Below are positions 33,071 through 40,330 of a DNA stretch of 40,330 nt, one piece after another (positions within the stretch are counted from its first letter, which is position 1; every line of letters starts with the position of its first letter). Below the pieces are notes generated by a model, which worked only from the letters and a program-made list of their open reading frames with translations, was not told the origin of the DNA and did not search any database. This stretch comes from Actinomycetota bacterium (lineage in GTDB: Bacteria > Actinomycetota > Humimicrobiia > Humimicrobiales > Humimicrobiaceae), in assembly GCA_018400395.1 (NCBI GenBank), contig JAGYMN010000002.1, positions 1-40,330 of the forward strand, read 5' to 3'. The position numbers and the translations under genes are program-made.

Positions 33071-33935
33071 GAGAGGTTTGGGGAGAGGCCTGGATGCCCT
33101 GATTCCCGGTACTGACAGGACCCGGGAGGCAGAAGGGGAAAAAGGCAGGGAAAGGGTGGTCGAACTGAAACTGGATGTAATAGTACCAAACAGGAACCAG
33201 CCGAGATCAAGTTTTAATGATGATACCCTTGATGGGCTTGCTGAATCAATAAAGGAGTTTGGGTTACTTCAGCCTATAATAGTAAGAAAGGTCGATAATG
33301 AGGATAGATATGAGATAATTGCAGGGGAGCGGAGATATAGGGCAACCAGAAAAACAGGCCTTGGCACCATACCTGCCATTGTAGTGGATGATGTAGACGA
33401 TACATCAGCGCTGGAGATGGCGCTGATTGAAAACATACACAGGGATAACCTGAGACCGATTGAACAGGCCTGCTGCTATAAGCAGCTAATAGAAGAATTT
33501 GATATAACTCACCAGGAATTATCAAAAAGGATAGGAAAGAGCAGGGCTGCGATAACTAATTCATTAAGGCTGCTCTCACTGCCGCTTGAAATACAAAAAC
33601 TTCTTGATGACGGCTACATAAGCGAGGGCCATGCAAGAGCGGTACTGGGAATAGAGACCATGGAGGAGCAGATAAGGGCAGCCAAAAAGATTGCAGAAAA
33701 AGGTATGAGCGTGAGAGAAGCAGAAAAATTTGTGGAAAGAAAAAAGCAGTCAGGCACTACTTCTGTTCAAAAAGAAACTCTGCAGTTTAGCAGGACACCC
33801 GATGTCTCAGGCAGGCTTTCTGATTACCTGGGTTCGCCTGTAAGCATAACAATGGGAAGAAAGAAAGGCAGAATAAGTATTGAATTCAGATCAACAGGAG
33901 AACTGGAAAGGATAGTGCAAAAAATAGTTGGATAG
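33063..33935 (+). CDS. parB: Chromosome partitioning protein ParB (Spo0J)
   Basis: This 290-residue ParB has the N-terminal CTPase domain (PNRNQPRSSFNDDTLDGL, GLLQPIIVRK, IIAGERRYRATRKTGL), the helix-turn-helix TLQEL-like segment ITHQELSKRIGKSRAAITNSLRLL, and a C-terminal dimerisation domain. It should bind the two parS sites 3.5-4.6 kb to the left and spread as a CTP-dependent clamp. It overlaps parA upstream and lipA downstream by eight bases each. Confidence 0.96.
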   Translation: MARRGLGRGLDALIPGTDRTREAEGEKGRERVVELKLDVIVPNRNQPRSSFNDDTLDGLAESIKEFGLLQPIIVRKVDNEDRYEIIAGERRYRATRKTGLGTIPAIVVDDVDDTSALEMALIENIHRDNLRPIEQACCYKQLIEEFDITHQELSKRIGKSRAAITNSLRLLSLPLEIQKLLDDGYISEGHARAVLGIETMEEQIRAAKKIAEKGMSVREAEKFVERKKQSGTTSVQKETLQFSRTPDVSGRLSDYLGSPVSITMGRKKGRISIEFRSTGELERIVQKIVG

Positions 33936-34806
33936 AAAACCTCCATGGCTCAAAAAGAAGATAAGTCTTGATAATTCGAATATATCAATTGTAAAAAATC
34001 TTATAGATTCCGGGCACCTGCACACCGTCTGCCAGAGTGCAAAATGTCCAAATATTTTTGAATGTTTCAGCAGAAAGACTGCTACATTTATGCTCATGGG
34101 AGATATATGTACCAGAAACTGCGCATTCTGCGGAATAGAAAGCGGCAAGCCCGGACCACTGGATAAATCTGAGCCTGATAAAATTGCAGAAGCGATAAAA
34201 GAGATGGGGCTGCGGTATGCAGTAATAACTTCTGTAACCAGAGACGACCTTGCCGATGGCGGAGCGTCCCATTTCTACGAAACTGTAAGGAGAATAAAAG
34301 AATTGAATCCGGGCGTGAGAGTAGAATGCCTTATACCGGATTTCAGGGGGGATAAAGAAAGCCTTGAAAAAGTAATATCATCTGGACTGGATGTACTAAA
34401 TCATAATATTGAAACGATTGAAGATAATTATTCACATGTGAGAAAAGGTGCGGAATATAACCGCTCTTTGAAAGTGTTAAATGACGCCAAAGATATAAAA
34501 GCCGGTATGTTAACAAAGTCAGGTTTCATGGTAGGACTGGGAGAGAACATGGACCAGATAGTAAAACTTATGGAAGACCTGATAGAAAACAGGGTTGATA
34601 TATTAACTGTAGGGCAGTATCTTCAACCCTCACCGGAAAATATCGAAGTTTCAAAATACTATAGGCCGGAGGAATTTGACAGGATAAAAGAAGTAGCCCT
34701 GGATATGGGTTTTCTATCTGTCGAGTCCGGGCCTTTTGTCCGGTCATCTTACCGCGCGGAAGCTGTGCTTGACAGGGCTTTAATGCAAAGGCAAATAAAT
34801 TTATAG
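33928..34806 (+). CDS. lipA: Lipoyl synthase
   Basis: This 292-residue radical-SAM enzyme inserts two sulfurs into octanoyl chains on lipoyl domains. The auxiliary cluster ligands are Cys35, Cys40 and Cys46 (CQSAKCPNIFEC). The radical-SAM cluster is Cys61, Cys65 and Cys68 (CTRNCAFC). The family RSSY motif is near the C terminus (VRSSYRAE). The start TTG overlaps the parB stop; the ribosome-binding site is weak, suggesting coupling. No octanoyltransferase (lipB or lipM) or lipoylated enzyme is nearby. Confidence 0.95.
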   Translation: MDRKPPWLKKKISLDNSNISIVKNLIDSGHLHTVCQSAKCPNIFECFSRKTATFMLMGDICTRNCAFCGIESGKPGPLDKSEPDKIAEAIKEMGLRYAVITSVTRDDLADGGASHFYETVRRIKELNPGVRVECLIPDFRGDKESLEKVISSGLDVLNHNIETIEDNYSHVRKGAEYNRSLKVLNDAKDIKAGMLTKSGFMVGLGENMDQIVKLMEDLIENRVDILTVGQYLQPSPENIEVSKYYRPEEFDRIKEVALDMGFLSVESGPFVRSSYRAEAVLDRALMQRQINL

Positions 34807-34819
34807 ATTAATCCTTGCT

Positions 34820-35245
34820 ATGAAGGGCACATACTGCCTCCTGATCAGATGTTGTAAAAATATTGAAAAATCTATAGGAAAGCTGGGTATTATTAGATTT
34901 GCCCGGGGCTACTATTTCTATATAGGTTCAGGGCTGAACAATATGGAAAAAAGGCTATCAAGGCATCTGTTAAAAAGAAAAAATAAATTCTGGCATATAG
35001 ACTACCTGACCTGTGACAGCAATATCTCTATAGAAAAAATATATGTTATTGAAGATCCGGCAAGACTTGAATGCATAAAGGCTGAAGAATTTGCAGAAGT
35101 GCTGGAATCTGTTCCAGGGTTTGGTTCTTCGGACTGCCACTGCAGAAGTCATTTGTTCTATTCAAAAGAGAAAAGAGATATATTATATCTGGAAAAGCAT
35201 GTTGTATTAAAATCAGGTTTCAAACCCTACAGGAGACTTATTTAG
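34820..35245 (+). CDS. DUF123 (GIY-YIG-like) protein
   Basis: This 141-residue protein fits DUF123, a compact GIY-YIG-related domain often found next to or fused with endonuclease III. Evidence is GTYCLLIR at the start, ARGYYFYIGSGLNNMEKRLSRHL, FWHIDYL and the closing GFGSSDCHCRSHLFY, with the conserved CxCxSHL element. By fold it may be a nuclease or nucleic-acid-binding protein. No endonuclease III is present in the window. It lies 13 bases after lipA and probably ends the same transcript. Confidence 0.8.
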   Translation: MKGTYCLLIRCCKNIEKSIGKLGIIRFARGYYFYIGSGLNNMEKRLSRHLLKRKNKFWHIDYLTCDSNISIEKIYVIEDPARLECIKAEEFAEVLESVPGFGSSDCHCRSHLFYSKEKRDILYLEKHVVLKSGFKPYRRLI

Positions 35246-35382
35246 CGCGGCAACGGTATTGTCAATTTTTGAAATGATGTATAAGGATTAATTATAAGCA
35301 GAAAATTTTTCGGTTATTTTATATATATGATATATATGGAAAGAAATCTTATCGATTAAAATCTTAAGCAGGGGAGTATAAT

Positions 35383-35928
35383 ATGTTAACAAGACAGGAG
35401 ATCGGGGATTCAATGCTGGAAATTGTTAAAGGCGATATCACAGTTGAGGAAACGGAATCGATAGTAAATGCAGCTAATGACCGGCTTTCCCCCGGAGGGG
35501 GAGTATCAGGTGCGATTCACAGGGCTGCAGGACCAATGTTGTGGCAGGAATGTAAGAAACATAACGGCTGTGCCACAGGCGAAGCCAAATTAACTGGAGG
35601 ATACAACCTGAAAGCCGATTATGTGATCCATACCGTAGGGCCTGTTTACAGCGGCAGCAGGGATGACGCCGGTAAGCTGAAAAGCTGTTATTACAGCAGT
35701 CTTTGCCTTGCTTCGGATAATGGCATTAAAAGTATCTCATTTCCTTCTATAAGTACCGGGATATTCGGATACCCTGTAAGAGAAGCATCGCAAATTGCCC
35801 TCGGGACAATTATTGATTATCTGAAGACGCATAAGGAGATTAAGCTCGTCAGGATGGTACTTTTTTCAACTGGAGACTATGAGACATACAGGACTTCACT
35901 TGAAGAAGTTTTAGGAGAGGATTTATAA
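35383..35928 (+). CDS. Macro-domain protein (ADP-ribose binding/hydrolase type)
   Basis: This 181-residue protein is essentially one macro domain. IVKGDITVEETESIVNAAND opens it, then the loop LSPGGGVSGAIHRAAG, a CxTGEAKLTGGYNLKADYVIHTVGP strand and the second loop SISTGIFGYPVREA are in the expected order. These loops bind ADP-ribose; members of the MacroD-like group remove O-acetyl or mono-ADP-ribose. AGGGGAG lies six bases before the ATG. Alternative start at Met11. A possible promoter, TTGAAA-18-TATAAG, is at 35269-35298. The specific substrate is unknown. Confidence 0.88.
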   Translation: MLTRQEIGDSMLEIVKGDITVEETESIVNAANDRLSPGGGVSGAIHRAAGPMLWQECKKHNGCATGEAKLTGGYNLKADYVIHTVGPVYSGSRDDAGKLKSCYYSSLCLASDNGIKSISFPSISTGIFGYPVREASQIALGTIIDYLKTHKEIKLVRMVLFSTGDYETYRTSLEEVLGEDL

Positions 35929-35986
35929 AGGAAAGGGTAAGTAATTGTTAAGAACATTGGGATTATATATGAATAAATAAGCAATT

Positions 35987-38368
35987 ATGAGAAAAAAGAT
36001 TAATATATCTTTATTTTTAATCTCTTTTTCAGTTTTCCTTTATCAGGTGTGTCTACTAAGGATATTGTCGGTATCCGATTTTTACCATTTTGCCTTTTTA
36101 ATTGTTAGCGTGGCCCTTCTCGGATTCGGGATAAGCGGAAGTTTCCTTTATTTTTTTATAAATAAAATAAGGGATGAAAATCTTCTTTACATTATATTCT
36201 CTCTCGGATTTTCCGTATCAGTGATAATAAGTTTTATGGCAATAAATCTTATTCCTTTTGATTCTTTTAAAATTGCCTGGGAGATAAAGCAGTTATTTTA
36301 CCTGCTTGTCTACTATATATTTTTAATCTCCCCCTTTTTCTTTGGAGGATGTTTCATAGGTTATGTATTTTACAATCTTGAGAAGCCTTCTATAACATAT
36401 TTTTTTAACCTGATAGGATCTGCCGCAGGGGCGCTTGCTTTTTTATTGCTGGTGCCGCTTACAGGGAAGACAGCAGTGATAATAATTTCTGCCATTTTTG
36501 GAATTATCCCTCTTTTTATTCTTTTAAAGGGTAAAAAGAAAAAGATTTTTATACCGGTTGCAGTTTGCTTTTTGATTATAGTTTTTATTTTAAGGGTATT
36601 TTCTCCTCAGCTATGGGATTTAAATATATCACCCTATAAGAGTCTTGCGGTTATTCTCCGCTACCCGGATTCAGAAGTTGTGTATTCAGAAGAGGATTCT
36701 ACTGCAAGAATTGATATTGTTGAAAGTGAGAATATAAGGTCTGCACCTGGACTTAGTCTTAAATACCAGGATATGCTACCAAAACAGCTGGGCCTGAATA
36801 TAGATGCAGACAATCTATCCCCTGTAACAGAATATTCTGAGAAAGAAATGAAATTTTTGGAATTTATGCCGCAATCAATAATGTTCGGACCTGCCAGCAA
36901 GTATAAGGATATATTGATAATAGAGCCGGGGGGAGGGATAGATGTAATGGCTTCGGACCACTTTACCGATTCAAACATTTATGTGATACAGAATAATAAA
37001 CTTGTTGTCGGAGCATTAAAGGAAAACTTTTCTGACTTTAATGGAGATCTATATAACAGGGATAATATAGAAGTTATCAGTACATCGGTTAGAAACTTTT
37101 CTAATATGACAGAAAAAAAGTTCGATCTTATTTTTTTAAGCCTTTCTGAAAATTTTCATCCAATTTCTTCTGGCGCTTACAGCCTTAATGAAAATTATAA
37201 TTATACGGTGGAGTGCTTTAGGGACCTGTTAAAAATTACCGGTGAGAATGGGTTTATTGTGATTACAAGATGGCTGCAGTTTCCTCCCAGCGAAAACCTC
37301 AGGGTCTTATCTACTCTTATGGAAACTCTTGAGATGAGCAGTATAGATAATATACCCGGCAGTATCTACGCATTCAGATCATGGTCAACTGTAACCACAG
37401 TATTTAAGAAAGGCAGCTTTTTGCCAGGGGAGATTGAAGTACTCAAAAAAAAGACCGGTGAGCTGAATTATGACATTGTATATTACCGGGGCGTGAAAGA
37501 AGAAGAGGTAAATAAATATAACAGGCTTGACCAGCCTCTCTATTATAAATTCTACAGGGAGATAATCGAAGGCAGCAGACAAGAGCGGCAGTCCTTTTAT
37601 GACTGGTATTACTTCAATATAGAACCGGTAACCGATGACAGTCCCTATTTTTATAATTTCTTTAAATTAAGGCAGGTCCCGGATGTCATCAGATACTTCG
37701 GGAAGTCCACGCAGCCTTTCGGCGGAGGGGGATATCTGATACTGATTGCAGCTCTTTTTATATCTATCATGCTATCCATATTTTTAATACTTTTCCCTCT
37801 GAAGATAAAGAATATCAGGCTGTCGTTGAGGGGAAATTACCCATACATATTGTATTTCTTATCGATAGGCACCGGTTTCTTTTTTATAGAGCTGCCGTTT
37901 ATTCAGAAGTTTATCCTTATACTTGGAAATCCCGCATATTCGCTTTCGATAATACTTTTCAGCATAATGTTTTTCGCAGGTCTGGGAAGTTATTTAACCG
38001 AAAGGATAAGGTTTGATATTAGATGGATCATATCCGGACTTATAGGTTATATCATATTATTTATATTCGGTTTCAGATATTTAAGCAGTTTCTTATTGTC
38101 AGGGGCCCTCTGGCAGAGGTTTCTACTGACTATCTTGCTTGTAATGCCTGCAGGTTTGCTTATGGGAATGCCGTTTCCTATAGGCATAGCTGCAATTAAG
38201 AAGAAAAAGCCGGTAATCCTGCCGTGGATGTGGGCCATTAATGGATGTGCTTCGGTAATCGGATCTATAGCGGCTGTCATTATTTCTTTACATCTTGGGT
38301 TTCTGGTAGTTATCGCCATATCCGGTTTTCTTTATATTGGATGTGCTGTTGCATACAGGTATTTTTAA
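35987..38368 (+). CDS. Multi-pass membrane protein with spermidine synthase-like domain
   Basis: This 793-residue protein has three parts. Residues 1-210 contain about six hydrophobic segments. Residues about 220-570 form a Rossmann methyltransferase/spermidine-synthase-like domain (ILIIEPGGGIDVMAS; FDLIFLSLSENFHP; YSLNENYNYTVECFRDLL). Residues about 585-793 hold about six more hydrophobic segments. Such fusions occur widely in bacteria as predicted membrane-bound polyamine-synthase-like proteins of unproven function. The glycine-rich loop differs from the canonical GGGxG, so aminopropyl transfer is not assured. Its stop overlaps the convergent isoaspartyl methyltransferase gene by four bases. 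Confidence 0.8.
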   Translation: MRKKINISLFLISFSVFLYQVCLLRILSVSDFYHFAFLIVSVALLGFGISGSFLYFFINKIRDENLLYIIFSLGFSVSVIISFMAINLIPFDSFKIAWEIKQLFYLLVYYIFLISPFFFGGCFIGYVFYNLEKPSITYFFNLIGSAAGALAFLLLVPLTGKTAVIIISAIFGIIPLFILLKGKKKKIFIPVAVCFLIIVFILRVFSPQLWDLNISPYKSLAVILRYPDSEVVYSEEDSTARIDIVESENIRSAPGLSLKYQDMLPKQLGLNIDADNLSPVTEYSEKEMKFLEFMPQSIMFGPASKYKDILIIEPGGGIDVMASDHFTDSNIYVIQNNKLVVGALKENFSDFNGDLYNRDNIEVISTSVRNFSNMTEKKFDLIFLSLSENFHPISSGAYSLNENYNYTVECFRDLLKITGENGFIVITRWLQFPPSENLRVLSTLMETLEMSSIDNIPGSIYAFRSWSTVTTVFKKGSFLPGEIEVLKKKTGELNYDIVYYRGVKEEEVNKYNRLDQPLYYKFYREIIEGSRQERQSFYDWYYFNIEPVTDDSPYFYNFFKLRQVPDVIRYFGKSTQPFGGGGYLILIAALFISIMLSIFLILFPLKIKNIRLSLRGNYPYILYFLSIGTGFFFIELPFIQKFILILGNPAYSLSIILFSIMFFAGLGSYLTERIRFDIRWIISGLIGYIILFIFGFRYLSSFLLSGALWQRFLLTILLVMPAGLLMGMPFPIGIAAIKKKKPVILPWMWAINGCASVIGSIAAVIISLHLGFLVVIAISGFLYIGCAVAYRYF

Positions 38369-39096
38369 TCTTCCCTGGTAAGGGGTACAAAAGCTACATC
38401 AGCAATTTTCTCAGTTATCACTTCTCCTTCTATTCTGGTGACTTTCCATAATACCTGGCTCCAGCCTGGCGGCCCTACCGGTATTACCATTATTCCGTTT
38501 TCATCCAACTGGTTTATCAGGGGCTGCGGTATATGGTCCGGTGCCGCCGTTACTATTATCCTGTCAAATGGAGCATAATCTTCCCAGCCGTAATATCCGT
38601 CATGATTTGAGACCATCACCCCGGGATACATTTCTTCAAGCCTTTTTCTGGCCTTTTTATATAAATCCGGGATTATTTCCACCGTATAGACATCTTCTGT
38701 TATCTCTGCAAGAACTGCCGCCTGGTATCCTGAACCGGTACCCACCTCAAGGACCTTTTCATCACCCTCAAGCTGCAGCTGTTCTGTCATCAGGGAAACA
38801 ATATACGGCTGTGATATGGTCTGTCCCAGCCCGATGGGAAGGGGCCTGTCTTCATAAGCATGGTTCTTTTGATCCTCATCAACAAATTCATGTCTAGGGA
38901 CTTTTTTCATGGCTTCAATTACATTTCGGTCCCTTATTCCCCTTTTAATTATCTGATTTTCAACCATTTTCTCCCTTAGCTTCTCATAACCACCGGAATC
39001 CATGTCCCGGTTTGTATAAAAAATAACAAACGCAATAATAATTGCAAAGACAGTTATAACAGTAACGGAAATAATTATTTTTTTTCTCCTGCTCAT
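38365..39096 (-). CDS. Protein-L-isoaspartate O-methyltransferase with N-terminal membrane anchor
   Basis: This 243-residue protein has a PCM catalytic domain: REKMVENQIIKRGIRD, VPRHEFV, the PIGLGQTISQPYIVSLM substrate loop, the SAM motif VLEVGTGSGYQAAVLA and RIIVTAAPDHIP, ending in FVPLT. Family enzymes methylate isoaspartyl residues to start their repair. The first 30 residues are basic (MSRRKK) followed by one hydrophobic helix, so it is predicted to be anchored or exported, unlike cytosolic E. coli Pcm. Positive residues before the helix favour the catalytic domain outside, where SAM is not expected; a lipid-proximal cytoplasmic location is not excluded. Confidence 0.85.
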   Translation of the reverse strand: MSRRKKIIISVTVITVFAIIIAFVIFYTNRDMDSGGYEKLREKMVENQIIKRGIRDRNVIEAMKKVPRHEFVDEDQKNHAYEDRPLPIGLGQTISQPYIVSLMTEQLQLEGDEKVLEVGTGSGYQAAVLAEITEDVYTVEIIPDLYKKARKRLEEMYPGVMVSNHDGYYGWEDYAPFDRIIVTAAPDHIPQPLINQLDENGIMVIPVGPPGWSQVLWKVTRIEGEVITEKIADVAFVPLTRED

Positions 39097-39419
39097 CGTA
39101 TTTTTAAATTTTAAGATAAATGTGAAACACCAATAGATTTTTATATTTACAGTAACGGCTTACATCTATATGGATTATACCTTAAATCTATAGGATATTT
39201 ATAATTAAGTCCAGTTATCAGATCTTTAAAATAAAAAGCCAGCATTATGTTTCCATGGAAATATAACTATAAAAATAGAATACCCGGGGAAGAGATATTT
39301 TAAACTGGTCTCCGGCAGTATGTGCCTGAACATCTGCCCCGTCATAAGGGTAATAGTTGAATTAAATATATTTTTGATATAATTTTAGAAGCAAAGGTCA
39401 AAAGAGCTGGAAGGTTTGT
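39097..39419. other. Gene-free divergent spacer
   Basis: About 320 AT-rich bases separate the divergent methyltransferase and metallo-beta-lactamase-fold genes. I see no open reading frame with a ribosome-binding site, no tRNA and no recognisable riboswitch. The only feature I can support is the extended -10 element near 39375. Confidence 0.5.
39375..39383 (+). promoter_or_regulatory. Extended -10 element for the MBL-fold gene
   Basis: TGATATAAT lies 36 bases before the ATG at 39420. A TTGAAT at 39357-39362 is only 15 bases upstream of the hexamer, so it is a poor -35. The nonamer is identical to those at 2255 and 8428. Confidence 0.5.
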
Positions 39420-40148
39420 ATGATAATTGAGTTTCCCGGCACCCGGGGTGAAATAGAAGAAAGCAGTAAAAAGCACAGATATCACTCTTCGCTGGTGGTT
39501 GAATACAAAAATACCAGGATACTTATAGACTATGGTATAAAGCACAGCAGGGATTTAGAAAAAAGAGTGAATAGCTTTGACGGGTTGCTAATAACGCACG
39601 CGCATCCGGATCACTATATCTGGACTTTAAAAGAAGATAAATCTGTCACAATACCTGTTTACCTTACCAGAGAAACTTTTGATTACAGCGAAAGCAGGCC
39701 GGCCGACAGCAGGATTATAAAAAACTGCGAAGGATTCAGCATAAAGGACCTATATTTTATCCCACATAAAGTAATCCACTCTTTCAGGTGCCCGGCAGTA
39801 TGTTTTCGTATAGAAGGGGATAAAAATATTGTCTACGCACCTGACCTGGTCGATACCGAGAAGGATAAAAAAAAGATTCTGGACGGCATTGCCTGCCTCA
39901 TCGGGGACGGTGCCAGCCTGAATATAAATATGGTAAGAAGAAAAGATAATAAAATATACGGCCACACAAGGATAAAAACAGAGATAAACTGGTGTAAAAA
40001 ATACGGGGTAAAGAAGCTTATTATAACCCATTGCGGAAAGCAGGCAGTTACAATGGATGAAGGGGAGCTGGAGAGAAAGATATATGAATACTCGGAAGGC
40101 CAGGTCGATGTAGTTATTGCATATGACGGCTTTCGAATTAAATTGTAA
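39420..40148 (+). CDS. Metallo-beta-lactamase-fold hydrolase
   Basis: This 242-residue protein has the metal-binding motif THAHPDH (His60, His62, Asp64, His65) in LLITHAHPDHYIW, a preceding strand RILIDYG, a later IVYAPDLVD and KLIITHCGK. It fits the MBL-fold superfamily, nearer to PhnP/ribonuclease Z-like hydrolases than to glyoxalase II. GGAAGG lies five bases before the ATG. It has its own promoter and no functional neighbours, so the substrate (phosphodiester, cyclic nucleotide or RNA) cannot be assigned. Confidence 0.82.
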   Translation: MIIEFPGTRGEIEESSKKHRYHSSLVVEYKNTRILIDYGIKHSRDLEKRVNSFDGLLITHAHPDHYIWTLKEDKSVTIPVYLTRETFDYSESRPADSRIIKNCEGFSIKDLYFIPHKVIHSFRCPAVCFRIEGDKNIVYAPDLVDTEKDKKKILDGIACLIGDGASLNINMVRRKDNKIYGHTRIKTEINWCKKYGVKKLIITHCGKQAVTMDEGELERKIYEYSEGQVDVVIAYDGFRIKL

Positions 40149-40196
40149 GGTTTATTTTAAAATAAATCCGGTCTTTATTTAATAAACAGCCTGTAT

Positions 40197-40202
40197 TATA
40201 AT
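40197..40202 (+). promoter_or_regulatory. Possible -10 element near the right edge
   Basis: A perfect TATAAT lies 71 bases before the last ATG in the window, with no clear -35. It is supporting evidence for a gene starting at 40274. Confidence 0.3.
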
Positions 40203-40273
40203 CTGACCCGGCCGGCAAAGGTAAGTTTTATTCAATTTTAGAAATATTATATTATTAGCCGGGAAAAAACAGC

Positions 40274-40330
40274 ATGTTTAAATTAATAAAATCTTTAGAT
40301 TCTTCCTTGACAAAAAAGACAGAATGGGGT
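40274..40330 (+). CDS. Possible partial gene running off the window
   Basis: From ATG 40274 a reading frame stays open to the window end, giving 19 residues (MFKLIKSLDSSLTKKTEWG). A GGGA lies about ten bases upstream and a TATAAT at 40197. Too little is present to name a product. Confidence 0.35.
   Translation, partial: MFKLIKSLDSSLTKKTEWG

Noticed and set aside
40149..40170. Operator-like palindrome TTTATTTTAAAATAAA
   Set aside because: Pure A/T symmetry in an AT-rich spacer right after a stop codon; chance is a sufficient explanation.

Overview
The window looks like the replication-origin region of a low-GC, probably anaerobic bacterium with a Gram-positive-type gene order. The core block is dnaN-dnaA (leftward), an origin-like spacer, then rpmH-rnpA-yidD-yidC-khpB-mnmE-mnmG-rsmG-parA-parB (rightward). 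Two perfect parS sites confirm the origin-proximal position. Predicted lipoproteins, a KhpB/Jag protein without the Bacillota Jag-N domain, a short YidC, many TTG/GTG starts and a possibly leaderless mRNA suggest a deep-branching low-GC relative of Actinomycetota, or a clostridial-type organism. I cannot name the taxon from sequence alone.

Layout. 1-4.2 kb: an archaemetzincin-like protein that lacks the catalytic Glu, a GltS-type transporter, a divergent PlsY and an aspartate-type aminotransferase. 4.3-10.6 kb: tRNA-Val(GAC), a J-domain protein, a two-nuclease DUF2779 protein, two adjacent HD-domain proteins, a DUF2007 protein, an FMN-binding split-barrel protein and an NCS2 purine permease. 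10.8-13.4 kb: a small membrane protein facing a leftward cluster of solute-binding lipoprotein, ECF sigma factor and single-pass membrane protein. 13.7-17.7 kb: a large NuoG-fused formate dehydrogenase catalytic subunit with no partner subunit, and CorA. 17.7-21.8 kb: a leftward operon dnaN, DUF2520 dehydrogenase, panC, panD, lipoprotein, which joins the sliding clamp to pantothenate synthesis.

21.8-24.8 kb is the origin. The dnaN-dnaA spacer carries seven sites resembling a DnaA box (TTWTNAACA). dnaA is preceded, with a 2-nt gap, by an unfamiliar GHKL-ATPase/winged-helix protein. The spacer upstream of that holds a 20-bp palindrome made of two DnaA-box-like halves and a good promoter for rpmH. 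Gene direction switches here, so most genes run away from the origin. 24.8-34.8 kb: the ribosome/RNA/membrane-insertion block, tRNA-modification genes, and parAB overlapping lipA. The most striking feature is a short MnmG-like paralog directly before mnmG, each copy preceded by an identical parS, which looks like a tandem duplication of a parS+gidA unit.

34.8-40.3 kb: DUF123 (GIY-YIG-like), macro-domain, membrane-embedded spermidine-synthase-like, membrane-anchored isoaspartyl methyltransferase and metallo-beta-lactamase-fold proteins, and the first codons of a possible gene at the right edge. I saw no CRISPR array, insertion sequence, prophage or rRNA.
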